The position numbers and the translations under genes were made by a program. From contig NC_056523.1 in NCBI RefSeq assembly GCF_019175285.1, forward strand, positions 181,773,496 through 181,837,495: a stretch of DNA of 64,000 nucleotides. Reading direction: 5' to 3'. Source of the DNA: Sceloporus undulatus. Lineage: Eukaryota > Chordata > Lepidosauria > Squamata > Phrynosomatidae. Shown here in pieces: positions 1 to 10,907 of the stretch (its first letter is position 1; each line of letters begins with the position of its first letter). The notes below the pieces were generated by a model. It was given only the letters and a program-made list of their open reading frames with translations. It ran no database searches and was not told the DNA's origin.

Positions 1-241
1 TCATTATGTTTAGCAGTAAGCCTGCCTTCGCAGTTTCTTCCTTGACCTTCCTCAGTAATTGTTCCAAGTTCATGATATTTTCTGCTAGTAGTATGGTATC
101 ATATGCATATGTTAGATTGTTGATGTTCCTTCCTATCTTCACTCCCCTTTCTTTTAAGTCTAAGCCTGCTCTTTGTATGATGTTTTCTGCATTTTTAAGT
201 ATTGGTATGTGTTGCTTTTGAATTTTTACATCTCTTGCATG
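1..241 (-). mobile_element. RTE/BovB-type LINE reverse transcriptase fragment
   Basis: Read on the minus strand, this encodes a piece of a LINE reverse transcriptase: AENIIQRAGLDLKERGVK, then GRNINNLTYAYDT, then LLRKVKEETAKAGLLLN. The GRNINNL.YADDT block with the following LLxKVKEExxKAGLxLN is typical of RTE/BovB-like elements. The catalytic YADD is changed to YAYD, so the copy is dead. It is cut by the window edge. The family assignment rests on remembered motifs; the exact subfamily is uncertain. Confidence 0.6.
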
Positions 242-973
242 TTTTAATGATAGGTAGGATATGCAATGGTAATGTTTTTAATCAGTTGCTATGTAGATGT
301 AGAATGGATAAAGCTTTGGCTCACAGATGACTATGAAAATCTCCCAGCTATTCAGTTCTGGTGGGAAAAGTAAGTCTGCCCACGGTCTGACCACTAAGTC
401 TTGATCAGACATTCCCACATTGATACATGAGGAAAGGATTTCCTCCCTTGGAGAAACAGACTGGGGTGGAAGTGGTAAGTGGCGTCACTATTTGGCCTTG
501 GATTGAAAGAAACCCACTGCCATTCCCCCAGGGGGGTGATTCTATCTGGGTTTGAATGGTCCAATGCTCAGCTACTCTGGGAACCACTTCCTCTTGGAAC
601 ATATTGGCCAATGGCTTCAGAGTGCTGAACCAACCTTGGTTTCCCTCTGTCCCTATGCTTTCTTACGAATTCCAACCAGTCTTCATAACACCAGTGGAAA
701 AAATAATTGTTTTTGGGCAAGAAAGAGGGTGCTTAAAAATGATACTAACCAAGAACTAAGCAAATAAACTTAGCATATCCATATTGCAGAATTTATCCTT
801 TGTTGCTGCAGAACTGTGACTTTTAAGTGAAAAAAATCAGGAGATAAAATTGTCAGCTTGATGTGCAATTCGGTTCCCAATATACTAAATTTGGTGACAA
901 TTACCCCCTGCTTGTGTGGCATGATCAGAGCTTGAAAAGTTATTATTTTTAAAAGTAATTAATTACTCTAAAG
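242..973. other. no recognised feature
   Basis: Unique-looking sequence with short open frames on both strands but no recognisable protein, RNA or repeat end. Confidence 0.4.
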
Positions 974-1190
974 GGACCGGATCCTGTCTAATCTTGGAAA
1001 CCAAGAAGAATCAGTTCTGGTTAGTACTTGGATGGGAGACCACAAACAAATAGCAGGTGCTGTAGGCTATATTTCAGAAGAAGGAATTGGAAAAACCACT
1101 TCTGAGTATTCCTTGCCTAAGAAAACCCAGTAAAATTCAAGGGATTAGCATAAATCAACAGGTAACTTGAAGGTACACATACACACAATT
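974..1190 (+). mobile_element. 5S rRNA-derived SINE
   Basis: The segment GGTTAGTACTTGGATGGGAG at about 1019-1038 is the conserved internal promoter region of 5S rRNA, preceded by a degraded 5S 5' half (GGATCCTGTCTAATCTTGG). Instead of a 5S 3' end it runs into a SINE body and a tail with AACTTGAAGGTACACATACA, like the tails of lizard SINEs mobilised by RTE/BovB. It is therefore a retroposed 5S-head SINE, not a 5S gene. A second copy lies on the minus strand at 15102-15545. Confidence 0.7.
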
Positions 1191-1242
1191 AATTTCCATT
1201 CCAGTACCAAAGCCTGTACAAATAAAAATATAAATGGCTATA

Positions 1243-1721
1243 CAGTGGTACCTCGGGATACGAAATACCCAGGTTACGAAATTTTCGGGATACGAAAAAA
1301 TCCCATAGGGAATTATTGTTCCGGGTTACGAATGTTTTTTCGGGTTACGAAAAAACTTTTGGTGCTTTTTTCGGCTTTTTCGCACGGAATCGCGGCTTTT
1401 CCCCATTAGCACCTATGGCAATTCGGCTTACGAAGGCTTTTCGGGTTACGAAAGCGGNNNNNNNNNNNNNNNNNNNNNNNNNNNNNNNNNNNNNNNNNNN
1501 NNNNNNNNNNNNNNNNNNNNNNNNNNNNNNNNNNNNNNNNNNNNNNNNNNNNNNNNNGTTTTTTCGGGTTACGAAAAAAACTTTTGGTGCTTTTTTCGGC
1601 TTTTTCGCACGGAATCGCGGCTTTTCCCCATTAGCACCTATGGCAATTCGGCTTACGAAGGCTTTTCGGGTTACGAAAGCGGCCGCGGAACGAATTACTT
1701 TCGTAACCCGAGGCACCACTG
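1243..1721. mobile_element. pogo/Tigger-like MITE with a spurious assembly gap
   Basis: The ends are CAGTGGTACCTCGGGATACG and, reversed, CAGTGGTGCCTCGGGTTACG, each flanked by TA (1241-1242 and 1722-1723), as expected for Tc1/mariner-superfamily integration. The ends resemble pogo/Tigger inverted repeats. A 100-N gap (1458-1557) interrupts it, and the same roughly 120 bp are present on both sides of the gap. Removing the gap and one copy gives 254 bp, close to the 252-bp relative at 42714-42965. No coding capacity. Confidence 0.75.
1458..1557. other. assembly gap (100 N)
   Basis: A run of exactly 100 N inside a short transposon, flanked on both sides by the same sequence. It is probably not missing DNA but a failed overlap. 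Confidence 0.9.
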
Positions 1722-1775
1722 TACCTCAATATTTTTAAAATTGTTTCTCAAAGGTACCTGTGGTTGTTACCTATA

Positions 1776-1985
1776 CGGTCAGCCTTCTTTATCCACAGAT
1801 TCTTTGTCTATGGGTTTAAGCATCCATGGCTTGAAAATATTAAAACATTTAGCTTGATTTTACCATTTTATTTAACAGACACCATTTTAATATCCATTGT
1901 ATTTATTGGGACTTGAACATCCACTGATTTTGATATCCACGGAGGGTGCTGGAACCAAACCCCAGCAGATACCATGGGCCCACTG
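1776..1985. mobile_element. Tigger-like MITE, 'GGCCC...ATCCACGG' family
   Basis: Begins CGGTCAGCCTTCTTTATCC and ends ATACCATGGGCCCACTG, flanked by TA on both sides. Internal repeats of ATCCACRGATT and GACTTGAACATCCACTGATT are typical of short Tigger-derived elements. Fragments of the same family recur at about 26250-26330, 28480-28550 and 30650-30740. Confidence 0.55.
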
Positions 1986-1987
1986 TA

Positions 1988-3280
1988 CTTTTATGATGTC
2001 CTGTAGTACAAAACATGATCTCCCTTTGTCCATTTTCTCATTGCCTTGGCCACCCACAACAGAGCACAACAAAGTTGGCATGAATTAGCACCTGAACCAC
2101 CTCATAGTTATCCTCCACAGTTTGTAGCCATACGTTTGTAACTATAAAAGTAACTAAAATATTACAGTTATATGCAAAAGGAGTGCCTTGCAACCATAAT
2201 GTAACAATATACACTCTAATCAGGCATTAAGGAAGAGTGCTGAATCAGCATGTAAAGAGGGCAGTGTGCTAGCCCTACACCTTCTGTCCATCTTCAGGTC
2301 TGTCATTCTCTGTGTTTGCATAGAAATCTAAGCAGGAATGGGTCAGCCATGCCTAGAGCTCTCCATGTGACTGGAAGCACCAAAAAATATAGCACGGTGA
2401 GCCTCCATGCATGCCAAAAACCCTTCTTTCAGACTCATCACTCTTCTCATAGGAATTTATCAAACGGGATGGGAGGTTCTCAATTTCGAAAGAAAAGATA
2501 GCGAGGTCAATTCGAAAATTCACGCAATTACATGATTACTTGTCACACCTTAAATTCACTGTAATGGCCTCCTGGAATGCGCCCCAGATTCTGTGCAGAG
2601 TAAGCCATCACATCAGTGGGTTCTTAATTGTGAATTGGCACCCTTGCGCATGCTCAGTGAGGATCCAGATGACTGGAGCATAGCATATTTAGACAAGTGA
2701 GAAAGAGGAACCAAGGAACCCCACAATTTACAAAAGAGGTTGGGGGGGGGGAAGAATAGTTGAAAGAACAGCTCATTCACGTTAAAACGAGCATATATTC
2801 ACTCTTGTCACGTTAAAATGTGATATAATGGTTATCCAATAGCTCCGGCTCCATGCCTCTTAATTAGCAGGCAGCAGCCCCCCTGCAATGCTGAAGGACA
2901 AGCGAAGCAAAATTGAAGCGGAATTGCAGAGTGGCTTCATGGAACCCCCCTTCTAGATGGGGGGGGGGGAACCAGGACAAGGAAGACATCACATCAACCA
3001 AACAACAGCGCACTGAGTGGCAAGTTGCCTAGTAATAGAGTTTTGGCTTCGCTAGGTCACCGAATTTACTTAACTTGGATTGACGCGTGATTGGGTTCGG
3101 AGTGCGTTCGGACTGCCAGCGATCGCGTGTGGTAACGTTTTCGCACAATAACGTGAATACGCATGATTGCATTCAGGATGACACTGGATTATACTTCCAA
3201 TTTCAGTCGTGTAATATCCTCCATAGGGAAAGTGATGGAACTGAAAGAGGAGATGGATGGTATTCATCCAGGTAAGATCT
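1988..3280. other. no gene; CpG-containing sequence with TTCACGTTA motifs
   Basis: No gene recognised. Between about 2490 and 3270 the sequence is unusual: repeated TTCACGTTA/ATTCACG words, two G runs and more CpG than its surroundings, suggesting a DNA-transposon remnant. I could not define terminal repeats. Confidence 0.3.
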
Positions 3281-3284
3281 AGCC

Positions 3285-3700
3285 AGCCAGGATCCTCAGC
3301 ATTCTGCTTATGAGCTGTAGACTAACCTCTAGCTATCAAGATGAGAAACTCAACAGCTTCCATGTCCTTTGTTTAATGCTATGCATTAATCTTTCACTGC
3401 AACTGTCCTCATTCACATAACACTTATTTTCCAGTATCCTGACCATCTTTATTGCTCTCCTCTGAAATGATTCAATATGCTCACACCCTTCTTAAAGTGT
3501 GGTGCCCAGAAGTACGCCAGATAAGGCTGGCCTAGTATAAAATAAAATAAACAGAACAAAGCACTATTACTTCTTGTGACTTGGAAACTATGGTTCTTTT
3601 CATGAGTCCTAAAATTTCATTAGTCTTCATTTTCCAGTTGCATCACAGCTGAGTCATGTATAGCTTGTGATCAGCTACAATCCTGAGATCCTTTTTGTAC
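3285..3700 (-). mobile_element. CR1 LINE fragment (ORF2 C-terminal region)
   Basis: Read on the minus strand it matches the degraded end of CR1 ORF2: a QKDLRIVADHKL segment, then KTNEILGLMKRTI, then a SLIW.TSGHHTL equivalent of the usual LEYC.QLW.P..., with several stops and frame changes. The plus-strand text (ATCTTTATTGCTCTCCTCTG, then GTGGTGCCCAGAAGTACGCC) is the familiar antisense CR1 pattern. Old, truncated copy. Confidence 0.6.
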
Positions 3701-3919
3701 ATACGTGCGCATGCGCACACACACACAACCCAAGGACAGGCAATCATGGAAAAGAATTTTTTTGCCCCCCAAAACCTAAAAGAGGCAAGAAGGCATTTTC
3801 ACCATGTTTGTGTTTCAAAAAAGACCTCTTCTGGGCATAAATAGGCCCAAGGAGCAAGCAAAATGTGATGGAAAGCCAATCCACGACTCTAGAGGATATT
3901 TTGGAGCATTTCACAGCAA

Positions 3920-3920
<1 letters not shown>

Positions 3921-3973
<53 letters not shown>
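3921..3973. repeat. (TTA)n microsatellite
   Basis: About 17-18 uninterrupted ATT units. The long tyrosine- or leucine-rich open frames here come only from this repeat. Confidence 0.95.
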
Positions 3974-4198
3974 GCAAAAATTGTTTTGGACCTGGGAGCC
4001 CAGGGGCCCTACAAACATGGTCAAAATGCCCTCCACATCCCTACAATGCATTTGAGAGCTTTCTGAAGCAAAACCCTCTTGCTGCAAAAACCTAAAACAA
4101 ATTAACCCCCAGGGTCCCTGTCCACTTCAGTATATGCAGACATACATACATATACACACACATTCATGCCATTCTCACTTCCTTATTCTTTCTTTACT

Positions 4199-4733
4199 TT
4201 TGCAGGATACCGACCGCCCCTTTGGGGCAGCCTGCAACCCCCTTTCCCCAATGGATTGGGGACTGAGCTGCCACAGCGGAAGCCCCAGAGGCCCCAATCC
4301 ACTGCTTTTCCGGGTCTCGGGGAAGCGACAAAAGTCTGCTTCCCCAGGGCCTGGAAATGGGTGTCCCCAAGGACACCCCAACAGCGGCGGGGAGAGAGAG
4401 AAAGTGGCTGCTTGGCCCCTTTTTCTTTAGTATCACTGGCGCGGCTATGTAAAGGAGATAAGCGGCGTGAAAGGAGCTCTTAGGAGCTTCTTTGGGCGCT
4501 GCTGAAAGGGCGCCACAAGCACTGTTCAGTGCCGCCAAGACATAATGGCTGCAACATGCTATTTGGAAGCGATGCGGCCGTTACTTCAAAATGTAGATGC
4601 CCATGTAGACAGAGTGCCGCCATTTTTACGTACTCAGTACATACTAGGGTTAGGGAGCGTCTAAAAAGGACGCTCCCGGGCAACCCTAGCACATACTGCG
4701 TACGTACTTAATGGCCCATGTAAACAGGGCCTT
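4199..4733. mobile_element. GC-rich non-autonomous DNA element, copy 1
   Basis: Shares order and sequence with 22668-23115: CCCCTTTGGGGCAGCCTGCAA at the left, a CTTGGGG...GACACCC block, a GCCGCCATTTTTACGT box and a terminal stem containing CTAGGGTTAG. Ends near GGCCCATGTAAACAGGGCC, hAT-like in style. The outer limits are approximate because I could not confirm a target duplication. The stem at 4627-4708 pairs almost throughout. No coding capacity. Confidence 0.55.
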
Positions 4734-4734
4734 T

Positions 4735-4930
4735 GTCTTTCTTTTCTGTCTTTCTTTTCTCATATCTATTCTGTGCTCTTTTTCTCCCCCTTTTTTTCTC
4801 TTCCCTTTCTTTCTTGTTCTTTTGCTCTCATTTCTCTCTCTCTCTCTCTCTTCTCCTTTTCTTTCTCTTCTCCCTTTGCTCTTTCTGTCCTTTCCTCTTT
4901 CTCTTTCCCTCTCTGTGCTTTATTGTTTGT
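4735..4930. repeat. polypyrimidine tract
   Basis: Nearly pure C/T on the plus strand (TTTCTTTTCTGTC..., a (CT)8 run near 4834). Low-complexity sequence that generates spurious open frames on both strands. Confidence 0.8.
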
Positions 4931-5050
4931 TCTGTCGTCATGCACCTTCAAGTCGTCTCTGACTTATGGAGGCAATCTCACAAGGCTTTCTTGACAAAAA
5001 CTTGGTCAAGGTCACTCAGTGGGTTTCCTGTTGGAAGATTTTTGCATTCT
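4931..5050 (-). mobile_element. Sauria-type SINE fragment
   Basis: Minus-strand 3' part of the lizard tRNA SINE: GCACCTTCAAGTCGTCTCTG, ACTTATGGAGGCAATCTCAC, then AAGGTCACTCAGTGGGTTTC. The tRNA head is missing or too degraded to see. Confidence 0.6.
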
Positions 5051-5544
5051 CTTTCCCCCTCCTCCTTAACTAATAGGGATTTCCTGCATGAAACTTTCCT
5101 CTTTCTTGCTCTCATTCAAAATAACCATGTGATTTAGATCACTCTCCCTTTGGGACTAACAGACATTCTCTCAAGGATTTTCTGCTGAACTGCATGCTTT
5201 CCATCTTTCTCTTCCCTCAAATTTCTTTGGAAAGATGGTGAGATGAAGATTTCTTTTTACCTATCTAGATTAATGCCATTAGTAAACTTTTGTTTTGAAC
5301 TACAAGCTACTTGTGTTGTTTTTGAAGTCAGTCTCGGTTCTTAGGAAAGCATAGTTAGACAAAGGCACATTTCTGCTACTCTGCTAATTTAAAGCTAGAC
5401 CCTAACAAGCTTGCCTTTGACATTTTTGATATTTCAATATTTTTGTTTCCTTACTAAAAGCTGAAGCCTTAGGAAACTTAAATTACCGTGTATTTCCACG
5501 GCTGTGTGAGGATTTCAACCCTGGTCTAAAAGAGTCCTAGTCAA
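5051..5544. other. no recognised feature
   Basis: No gene or repeat identified in this stretch. Confidence 0.4.
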
Positions 5545-5882
5545 ACACACAGGAGTCTTTCACACATTGCTAAAATGCCAGCAAAAGATACTTGGAGCAT
5601 TCCTGAAGCGCAAAGATGGGATAGCCAGTCACGCTTCTTAATCGTCATTTTGGCATCCCGCTTCTCTCCCATTGTGAAAGCGTTCGCAGAGCAGCCATTT
5701 CTTGAATAACGGAAGTTCCCGTTGTTCAAAAACTGACTGCTCCGCAAACACTTTGACAATGGGACAGAAGCGGGACGCTTCAATGATGTTTTAGAAGTGC
5801 AACCGGCTTTCCCACCTTTGTGCTTCCAGAATACTTCAGGAACTTTTTGCCAATGGTAAGCCTCTGTGTGATAAGGGCCTCA
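5545..5882. mobile_element. foldback MITE
   Basis: Large inverted repeat: GCTTCTCTCCCATTGTGAAAG and GCAGAGCAGCCATTTCTTGAA on the left are mirrored by GACTGCTCCGCAAACACTTTG and ACAATGGGACAGAAGC on the right, around a centre near 5720. Outer ends pair as AGGAGTCTTTCACACA versus AGGCCCTTATCACACAG. The ends look hAT-like; no target duplication was verified. Confidence 0.55.
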
Positions 5883-6205
5883 GACTACTGCAAAATTATG
5901 GTGCTCCCTTTAGCTCATCTCTTCTGTCTCCATCTCTCTTTTTTCTTTCCTTCTGTCTGCTTTCTTCCTTTTCCTCTTTCCCATTCTATTCCTTTTTCCT
6001 CCTCTCCTTGCTGTGGATGGAAATCAGGAAATCCTTCAATTTCTGAATGAGATGTGGCATCTCTTCCCTTGGAAGACTGGCCACCCCTCCAGTTCCTCAC
6101 TTTCCCTTTCTTTCTCGTTTTCTATTTCCTTCTCCTTCCTTTCTTCCCTTCTCTTGCTTTTCTGCATCTCTCTCCCTCCCAGTTCTTTCCACTGCTGTCT
6201 TCTCC
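5883..6205. repeat. pyrimidine-rich low-complexity stretch
   Basis: C/T-rich with many TTTC and CTTCC words. A long open frame running through it has no recognisable protein and also crosses a transposon. Confidence 0.5.
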
Positions 6206-6860
6206 CATACTAAGAAAACATATGCAGGAGTAGCTGTGTTGGCCATCCAGCAAAGTACATTAACATCTAAAATCCATGCAGGCAGAGGCCATTCCTTTTG
6301 GCTATGTAGTTTCTGGGAAACTAGGGCCCTGAACAGACTGGCAAAAAGCACCAGCCTGTGGGCGGAGTCACGGTGTAGCATCCACACACTCGATGCTGTG
6401 ACTCTGCCCCCCATGATGCCACCACTATGGCGCAGCACGGGAGGGGTATCATCATGGCGCACCACTGCACCTATGACACCCTTTCCATGGAGCAGAAAGA
6501 ACCCGCTTTTTGTGGCTTCTTTTTGCTCCCTGTGGTTGCCACAGCCCCAATTCAGGGCGAAAAGGGGTGGCGTTCCACTGCCCGTCTGTACAGCCCCAAA
6601 GAGTCTTTCCCCAGGTTTTCTAGAGGAATGGCCTCTGCTTGCATGGATATCCATCCATACCATCATAACTGAGAACTACAACAACAAAATCTTGACAAAA
6701 TGTAGGCTTGTGACTCTAACATCTTCATATTTTTCTTTCTCCTGTATGATTTTCAAAAGCTTGCATGATGTATTTGTACATTTTGGTTGGTCCAATAAAA
6801 GTATCACTGTTTTGTGGATTTTGGATGTTATTGTACTTTGCTATGGCTACCTCTGTGTAT
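6206..6860 (+). mobile_element. interspersed repeat of the 'GATCCAATAAAGGTATCAC' type, interrupted
   Basis: Two nearby copies of one repeat share GGCCATTCCTTTTGG or its complement, CTTGACAAAATGTAGGCTTGT and a tail ending GATCCAATAAAGGTATCACTG (GGTCCAATAAAAGTATCACTG here). This copy is split by a hAT-like MITE at 6323-6598. The second copy is at 7150-7470. The tail style suggests retroposition; I could not name the family. Confidence 0.45.
6323..6598. mobile_element. hAT-like MITE (GGGCTGTACAGACGGGC ends)
   Basis: Left end GGGCCCTGAACAGACTGGC and right end, reversed, GGGGCTGTACAGACGGGC form a terminal inverted repeat. The interior is GC-rich with further inverted words (GTCACGGTGTAGCATCC / GATGCTGTGACTC). 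Inserted into the repeat at 6206-6860. A target duplication is not clear. Confidence 0.6.
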
Positions 6861-7149
6861 GTTTTCTGGATTTGAGAATACTACATCATTGCTACAACAG
6901 GGGAATCCTAAAGAGAATTCTAAGGGGCTGGGACTTAACTCTTTGAGGTTTCCACCTCCAACAAAGCTAAAACTTTCTTCAGCTGGGACTACATTTGGTG
7001 TATTTTACCTAAACAGAACTTAAAAGTTTTCCAAATTCAACAGCAGATTCTCTGCCTAATAAGAGGATGGGGTAGCATCACAGAGGCAACTTTAATCACA
7101 AAGTATTTTTTGTGTTACTAATGAAGTTTAAATTATATTTCCTGGAATG

Positions 7150-7470
7150 TAAGCCTCGTTGTCTCCCAGAACTCATATGGCCAAAAGGAATGGCCTCTCC
7201 ATGGATATCCATCCCTTCATACTATCTTAACTGAGAACAAATGCATCTTGACAAAATGTAGGCCATCTTAACTGAAAACTACAGCAACAAAATCTTGACA
7301 AAATGTAGGCTTGTGACTCTTAACATCCTCATTTTTTCTTTACGATTTGAACACCTTTGCTTGATGAAGAAGCCAGCTGGAGCTTCACAAGCTTGCAACA
7401 TGTGTTTTGTGCATTTTAGTTGATCCAATAAAGGTATCACTGTTTGGGGGATTTTTGTTCTTATTTTACT
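7150..7470 (+). mobile_element. second copy of the 6206-6860 repeat
   Basis: Contains AATGGCCTCTCCATGGATAT, a doubled CTTGACAAAATGTAGGC and the tail TTGATCCAATAAAGGTATCA. The segment TTGATGAAGAAGCCAGCTGG precedes the tail. Confidence 0.45.
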
Positions 7471-7954
7471 TTTCTGTATTACTAAAACTTTTTACAAAAA
7501 TTCTTCATTTGCCATCAGTAGAAAACAATGGAAAGTTTCTGAAAAAATCTCATTCACTAGGATGGGACATTTTAACCTCCACACATCGAGTTTCGTTGCA
7601 GAATCCACACAGATGTAGAACTATAAGGAAGTCATTCTCTAGCATTTGTCACTTAAAGAGTTGTAAACAAAGTTTCCAAGTTGCAGACACATGCCAAGTA
7701 ACCCTTTAAAAAAGCAAAATTAAGAACAGGCCACAACAAAAATAGTGCCAACAAATCTGTTGTGTTTTGGCATTTGATTGTTATTTTGGCCCCATGCCAA
7801 CGTAAAACACTGGGACAAAACCTGCTCCATGTCATTTTTTGGCAAACCGTGATGCCAAGAAAAAGAAGTAACACTCTCTGGATGTCACTAGGTTAGTCCT
7901 GTGCAGAATGTGGGTAGTTATCAATAAGTTTGGGAAAGATTCGAAGTGTATGGT
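7471..7954. other. no recognised feature
   Basis: Unique-looking DNA; no coding or repeat signal that I can support. Confidence 0.35.
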
Positions 7955-8290
7955 ACAACCCCTGTATCCAAGGAGGATATGTTCCTGGACTTACTGTGGA
8001 AATGTGAAATTCTGAATAATAGTGAACCCTATTGAAATGAACGCCTTCTGGTAGAAACTGATGACAGAGATGTGCTGGAGGACTTAGAGATTCCTAAAGA
8101 GAACATATCTATAGTAGGCATTTTTTACATCCTCCTGTGCAACTCAATCATCAACTTCTGCCAGAATCGTGCCGGAGGACCTAGAAAATGCCTAGCGAGA
8201 ATGTATACAGTATTTTCATACGTGGGTAAGTGAAATTTTGGGTTCCAGTCATACAGATATACAGCTAGTACTGTACATGAAGAAAGAAGA
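7955..8290. mobile_element. short DNA-transposon-like repeat
   Basis: Starts near ACAACCCCTGTATCCAAGG and ends near AGCTAGTACTGTAC. It shares the words GGAGGACCTAGAAAATGCC and TTTTCATACGTGGG with segments at 27290-27530 and 29590-29790, so it belongs to a dispersed family. Style and TA-rich ends suggest a Tigger-like MITE. Confidence 0.4.
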
Positions 8291-8849
8291 ACACTAACTA
8301 CTGTAAGTAAATAATAGACCTCCTGGAGATTCTTTGCAAGTTGCAGCAACAAATCAACTCAGCCTTCCAAGCTGTAGCAAACTGTTGCTGTCCTAGCTGA
8401 GCTGGAGATTTACACAGAGCCTTTTTCTTTTACACAGAGCTGAGCCCACCAAAACTGGAACATCTTCACCCTCCCCTCTCACCTGGAGATAACCCATGAA
8501 AACTGGAGATGCAGGACCAGGCCTTAAGATCTGGTAACCCTGCTCCCTTCAAAAGTGTTAACCAGTGGTGACATTGCTCTAATAGAAGGGCAACAAAACT
8601 CTAGAAATCTACTGCCTGATTTTTGACCTCCGCAATTGACCATGGGCTGCACCACCCTGCAAATAAAACTAAGACTGGTTGGAAATCCACTTAGGGGATT
8701 TCTAAATACTTTTGAGAAGGTGAAAACAAGAAGCGGGTGTGTGTGAACCCTTTACTGGTAAAAAAAAAACAAAAAAAAAAGATGGCTCTTGAAGCATTTT
8801 AGGTTTGAAAAGTGCCACTTTAACTCTTCTCCAAATTTATTTATTTATT
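8291..8849. other. no recognised feature
   Basis: No gene identified. A short poly-A/AAAC run lies at 8760-8780. Confidence 0.35.
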
Positions 8850-8990
8850 GAAGGGAGGTCCAGTCAAAGATCTCAGGGCAGCATATAATAAAATCAACTT
8901 ACACCATGTATAATAATTTACACAACATTAAATAATCTTGTATTGTTTTATGTTGTGTAAATTATTATACATGGTGTAAGTTGATTAAAA
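8850..8990. repeat. interspersed repeat with a 37-bp perfect inverted repeat
   Basis: The words ATTTATTTATTTATTGAAGG and GATCTCAGGGCAGCATATAA resemble the 'panel' repeat seen at 41509, 53652 and 27661. Within it, 8892-8928 and 8950-8986 are exact reverse complements (37 of 37) around a 21-base loop. Confidence 0.6.
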
Positions 8991-9073
8991 CTGTTACAAG
9001 CTAAAACCATGTAAATGTACAAACTGGGCAAGATAATCAGACCTCACCAAATTCCCATTAGGCCCATCTAGCA

Positions 9074-10854
9074 TAGGGTTGCCATCCCGGGGGACCTCAA
9101 AACTGGGAAAAAATGTAGGACAAGGCTTAAAATGTAGGACATTTTTTTAAAATTTCCTGGCCAGGAAATTAACCAAAAAAAAAGGTCCTACATTTTTAAA
9201 CCTTCTCCAAGGCCTCGCTGGGCCTGGGAGACAGCCTCTCCCAAGCCCCAGCAAGGCCTTGGAGGACTCTAGGGCCCCGCTGGGGCCTGGGAGACTCTGT
9301 AGGCAAGAGGTGCACCATGTTAAGAACTGCATTAAGCAAACTTAGGCTGCTGCACACTGCTTTCACTCTCATCACTCCATCCTATGGAATCCTGGGATTT
9401 GTAGTTTGTTGTGGTGCCAGGGCTGGGCTTTGAAATCTCAGACATAAGAGAGGCAAAAGGCTTGGGCTGCATCTACACTGGAGAAATCATCTGGTTTGAG
9501 ACCACTTTAACTGCCTCAGCTGAATGCTATGGAATTCTGGGAATGGTGGTCTGTTCCAGCACCACAGCAGAATGGCAGTTAAACCCCTGGAAAGCTATCT
9601 GACCAAGGTGCCCAATGCCCTCACCCCAAAATGTAGGGCATCCAAGCAAAAAAATGTAGGACATGGCCAAAAATAAAAGCTAAAAACACCCATGTAATTA
9701 TAAATCCATGCTTCTTAGCCATGATCCAAATGGAGGACATGTCCTGGAAAAGGAGGAGGATGCCTGGTCACCTTGTCTCTAATCCAAAATGCACTGCAGA
9801 AATAAAACAATGCTGGACTCTGGAAATGCCCAGAGTTCCTCACCAAAGCTGCATCCACACTGAGGAAAGAATCCAGTTTGAGACTGCTCAGTGCTGGGGA
9901 ATCCTGGGAATTGTAGTCTATTGTGGCACCAGAGCTCTCTGACAGAGAAGGCCACATGCCTCAGACACCAGAATTCCAGAGCATTGAGCTTTGGCAGTTA
10001 AAGGGGTCTCAAAGTGCGGGGGGGGGAGAGAAAAGCCTGGGAGTGTGAATGAGCAGCTCACCTTGGCTGTGGGGCTGCTCCGAGAGGAAGAGGAGGCGGA
10101 GGCGGAGGGAGGGAGGGAGCTAAGGGAAGTGCCAGGACCATCCAGAGCAGCCTCCTCTCTTCCACCGCAGCCCCCAGGCAACGCCTCCTCTGTGGATTAT
10201 TCAGGCTCCTTTTGTCAAAAGAGCTCTGGTGCCACAAGAAACTACACTTCCCAGAATCCTATAGCACTGAGCCATGGATGTTTAAGGGGGGAGTCAAACT
10301 ATTTCTGCAGCCTTTGCTACTCCAAAGCCCTTCCTATTTACAAGCAAGGCAAAGGCTCATCCTTCACCAAGCCATTGAAAACCAACCCAAGCGGAGGGCT
10401 GATTGCTTCTTTCCCATTGGTCAGCTTCGGGATAAATTTGCATATTACAATTAAAGGTGTTTAGGGCCTCAAAAACGATCCTGTGATAAAGAATTACAAG
10501 AATACTGACGCGGTTTACATTTAAAAGATGAGGCAATTAAACTCCCAGACAACATGAACGATTTATGGCCTTTTTTTCTTTGCTCACTGTAACCTGGAAA
10601 GTAAGGCTTCCTGAGGGTATATATACCAAGTGGGCTCACTTGGTATATAATAGCTCTGAGTGGCAGATGTTTTAAAGAGCTGCTCTCTAGGCTACGCCAG
10701 TGCGCCAGGTGGGGAGAGTGGCGCACAGCCGCACACGGAGGAGCGGACCCCGAACCGGGAACAAGGCGTGGGGGGGCCCCAAACCGGGCCATGACCGTGA
10801 GGGGCCCCCCAAAAGCGTGATTGTCACGGGGGCCGCCGGGTTATGGCATCCCTA
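9074..10854. mobile_element. hAT-type non-autonomous transposon, copy 1 (1781 bp)
   Basis: Ends are TAGGGTTGCCATCCCGG and, reversed, TAGGGATGCCATAACCCGG. An exact 8-bp duplication, ATCTAGCA, flanks it (9066-9073 and 10855-10862), which together with the TAGGG ends fits the hAT superfamily. The interior has 'GTAGGACATTTT' repeats, pieces of the palindromic GGAATCCTGGGATTTGTAG family, a polypurine stretch, and a right part containing CTCACTGTAACCTGGAAAG and GGCGCACAGCCGCACACGG. No transposase is visible. A 2740-bp relative lies at 18207-20946 and a third right end at 24609. Confidence 0.85.
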
Positions 10855-10907
10855 ATCTAGCATGGCCAATTGTTAGGGATTAAGGGAGCAATAATCCATA
10901 AGTGTGG

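Noticed and set aside
1019-1040. 5S rRNA gene signature
   Set aside because: Only the internal promoter region matches; the 3' half is replaced by a SINE body and a BovB-like tail, so it is a retroposed SINE.
3804-4095. Frames with poly-leucine or poly-tyrosine
   Set aside because: Products of the (TTA)n microsatellite.
6047-6946. Open frame of about 300 codons on the plus strand
   Set aside because: It runs through a pyrimidine-rich tract and across a MITE and an interspersed repeat, with no protein motif.
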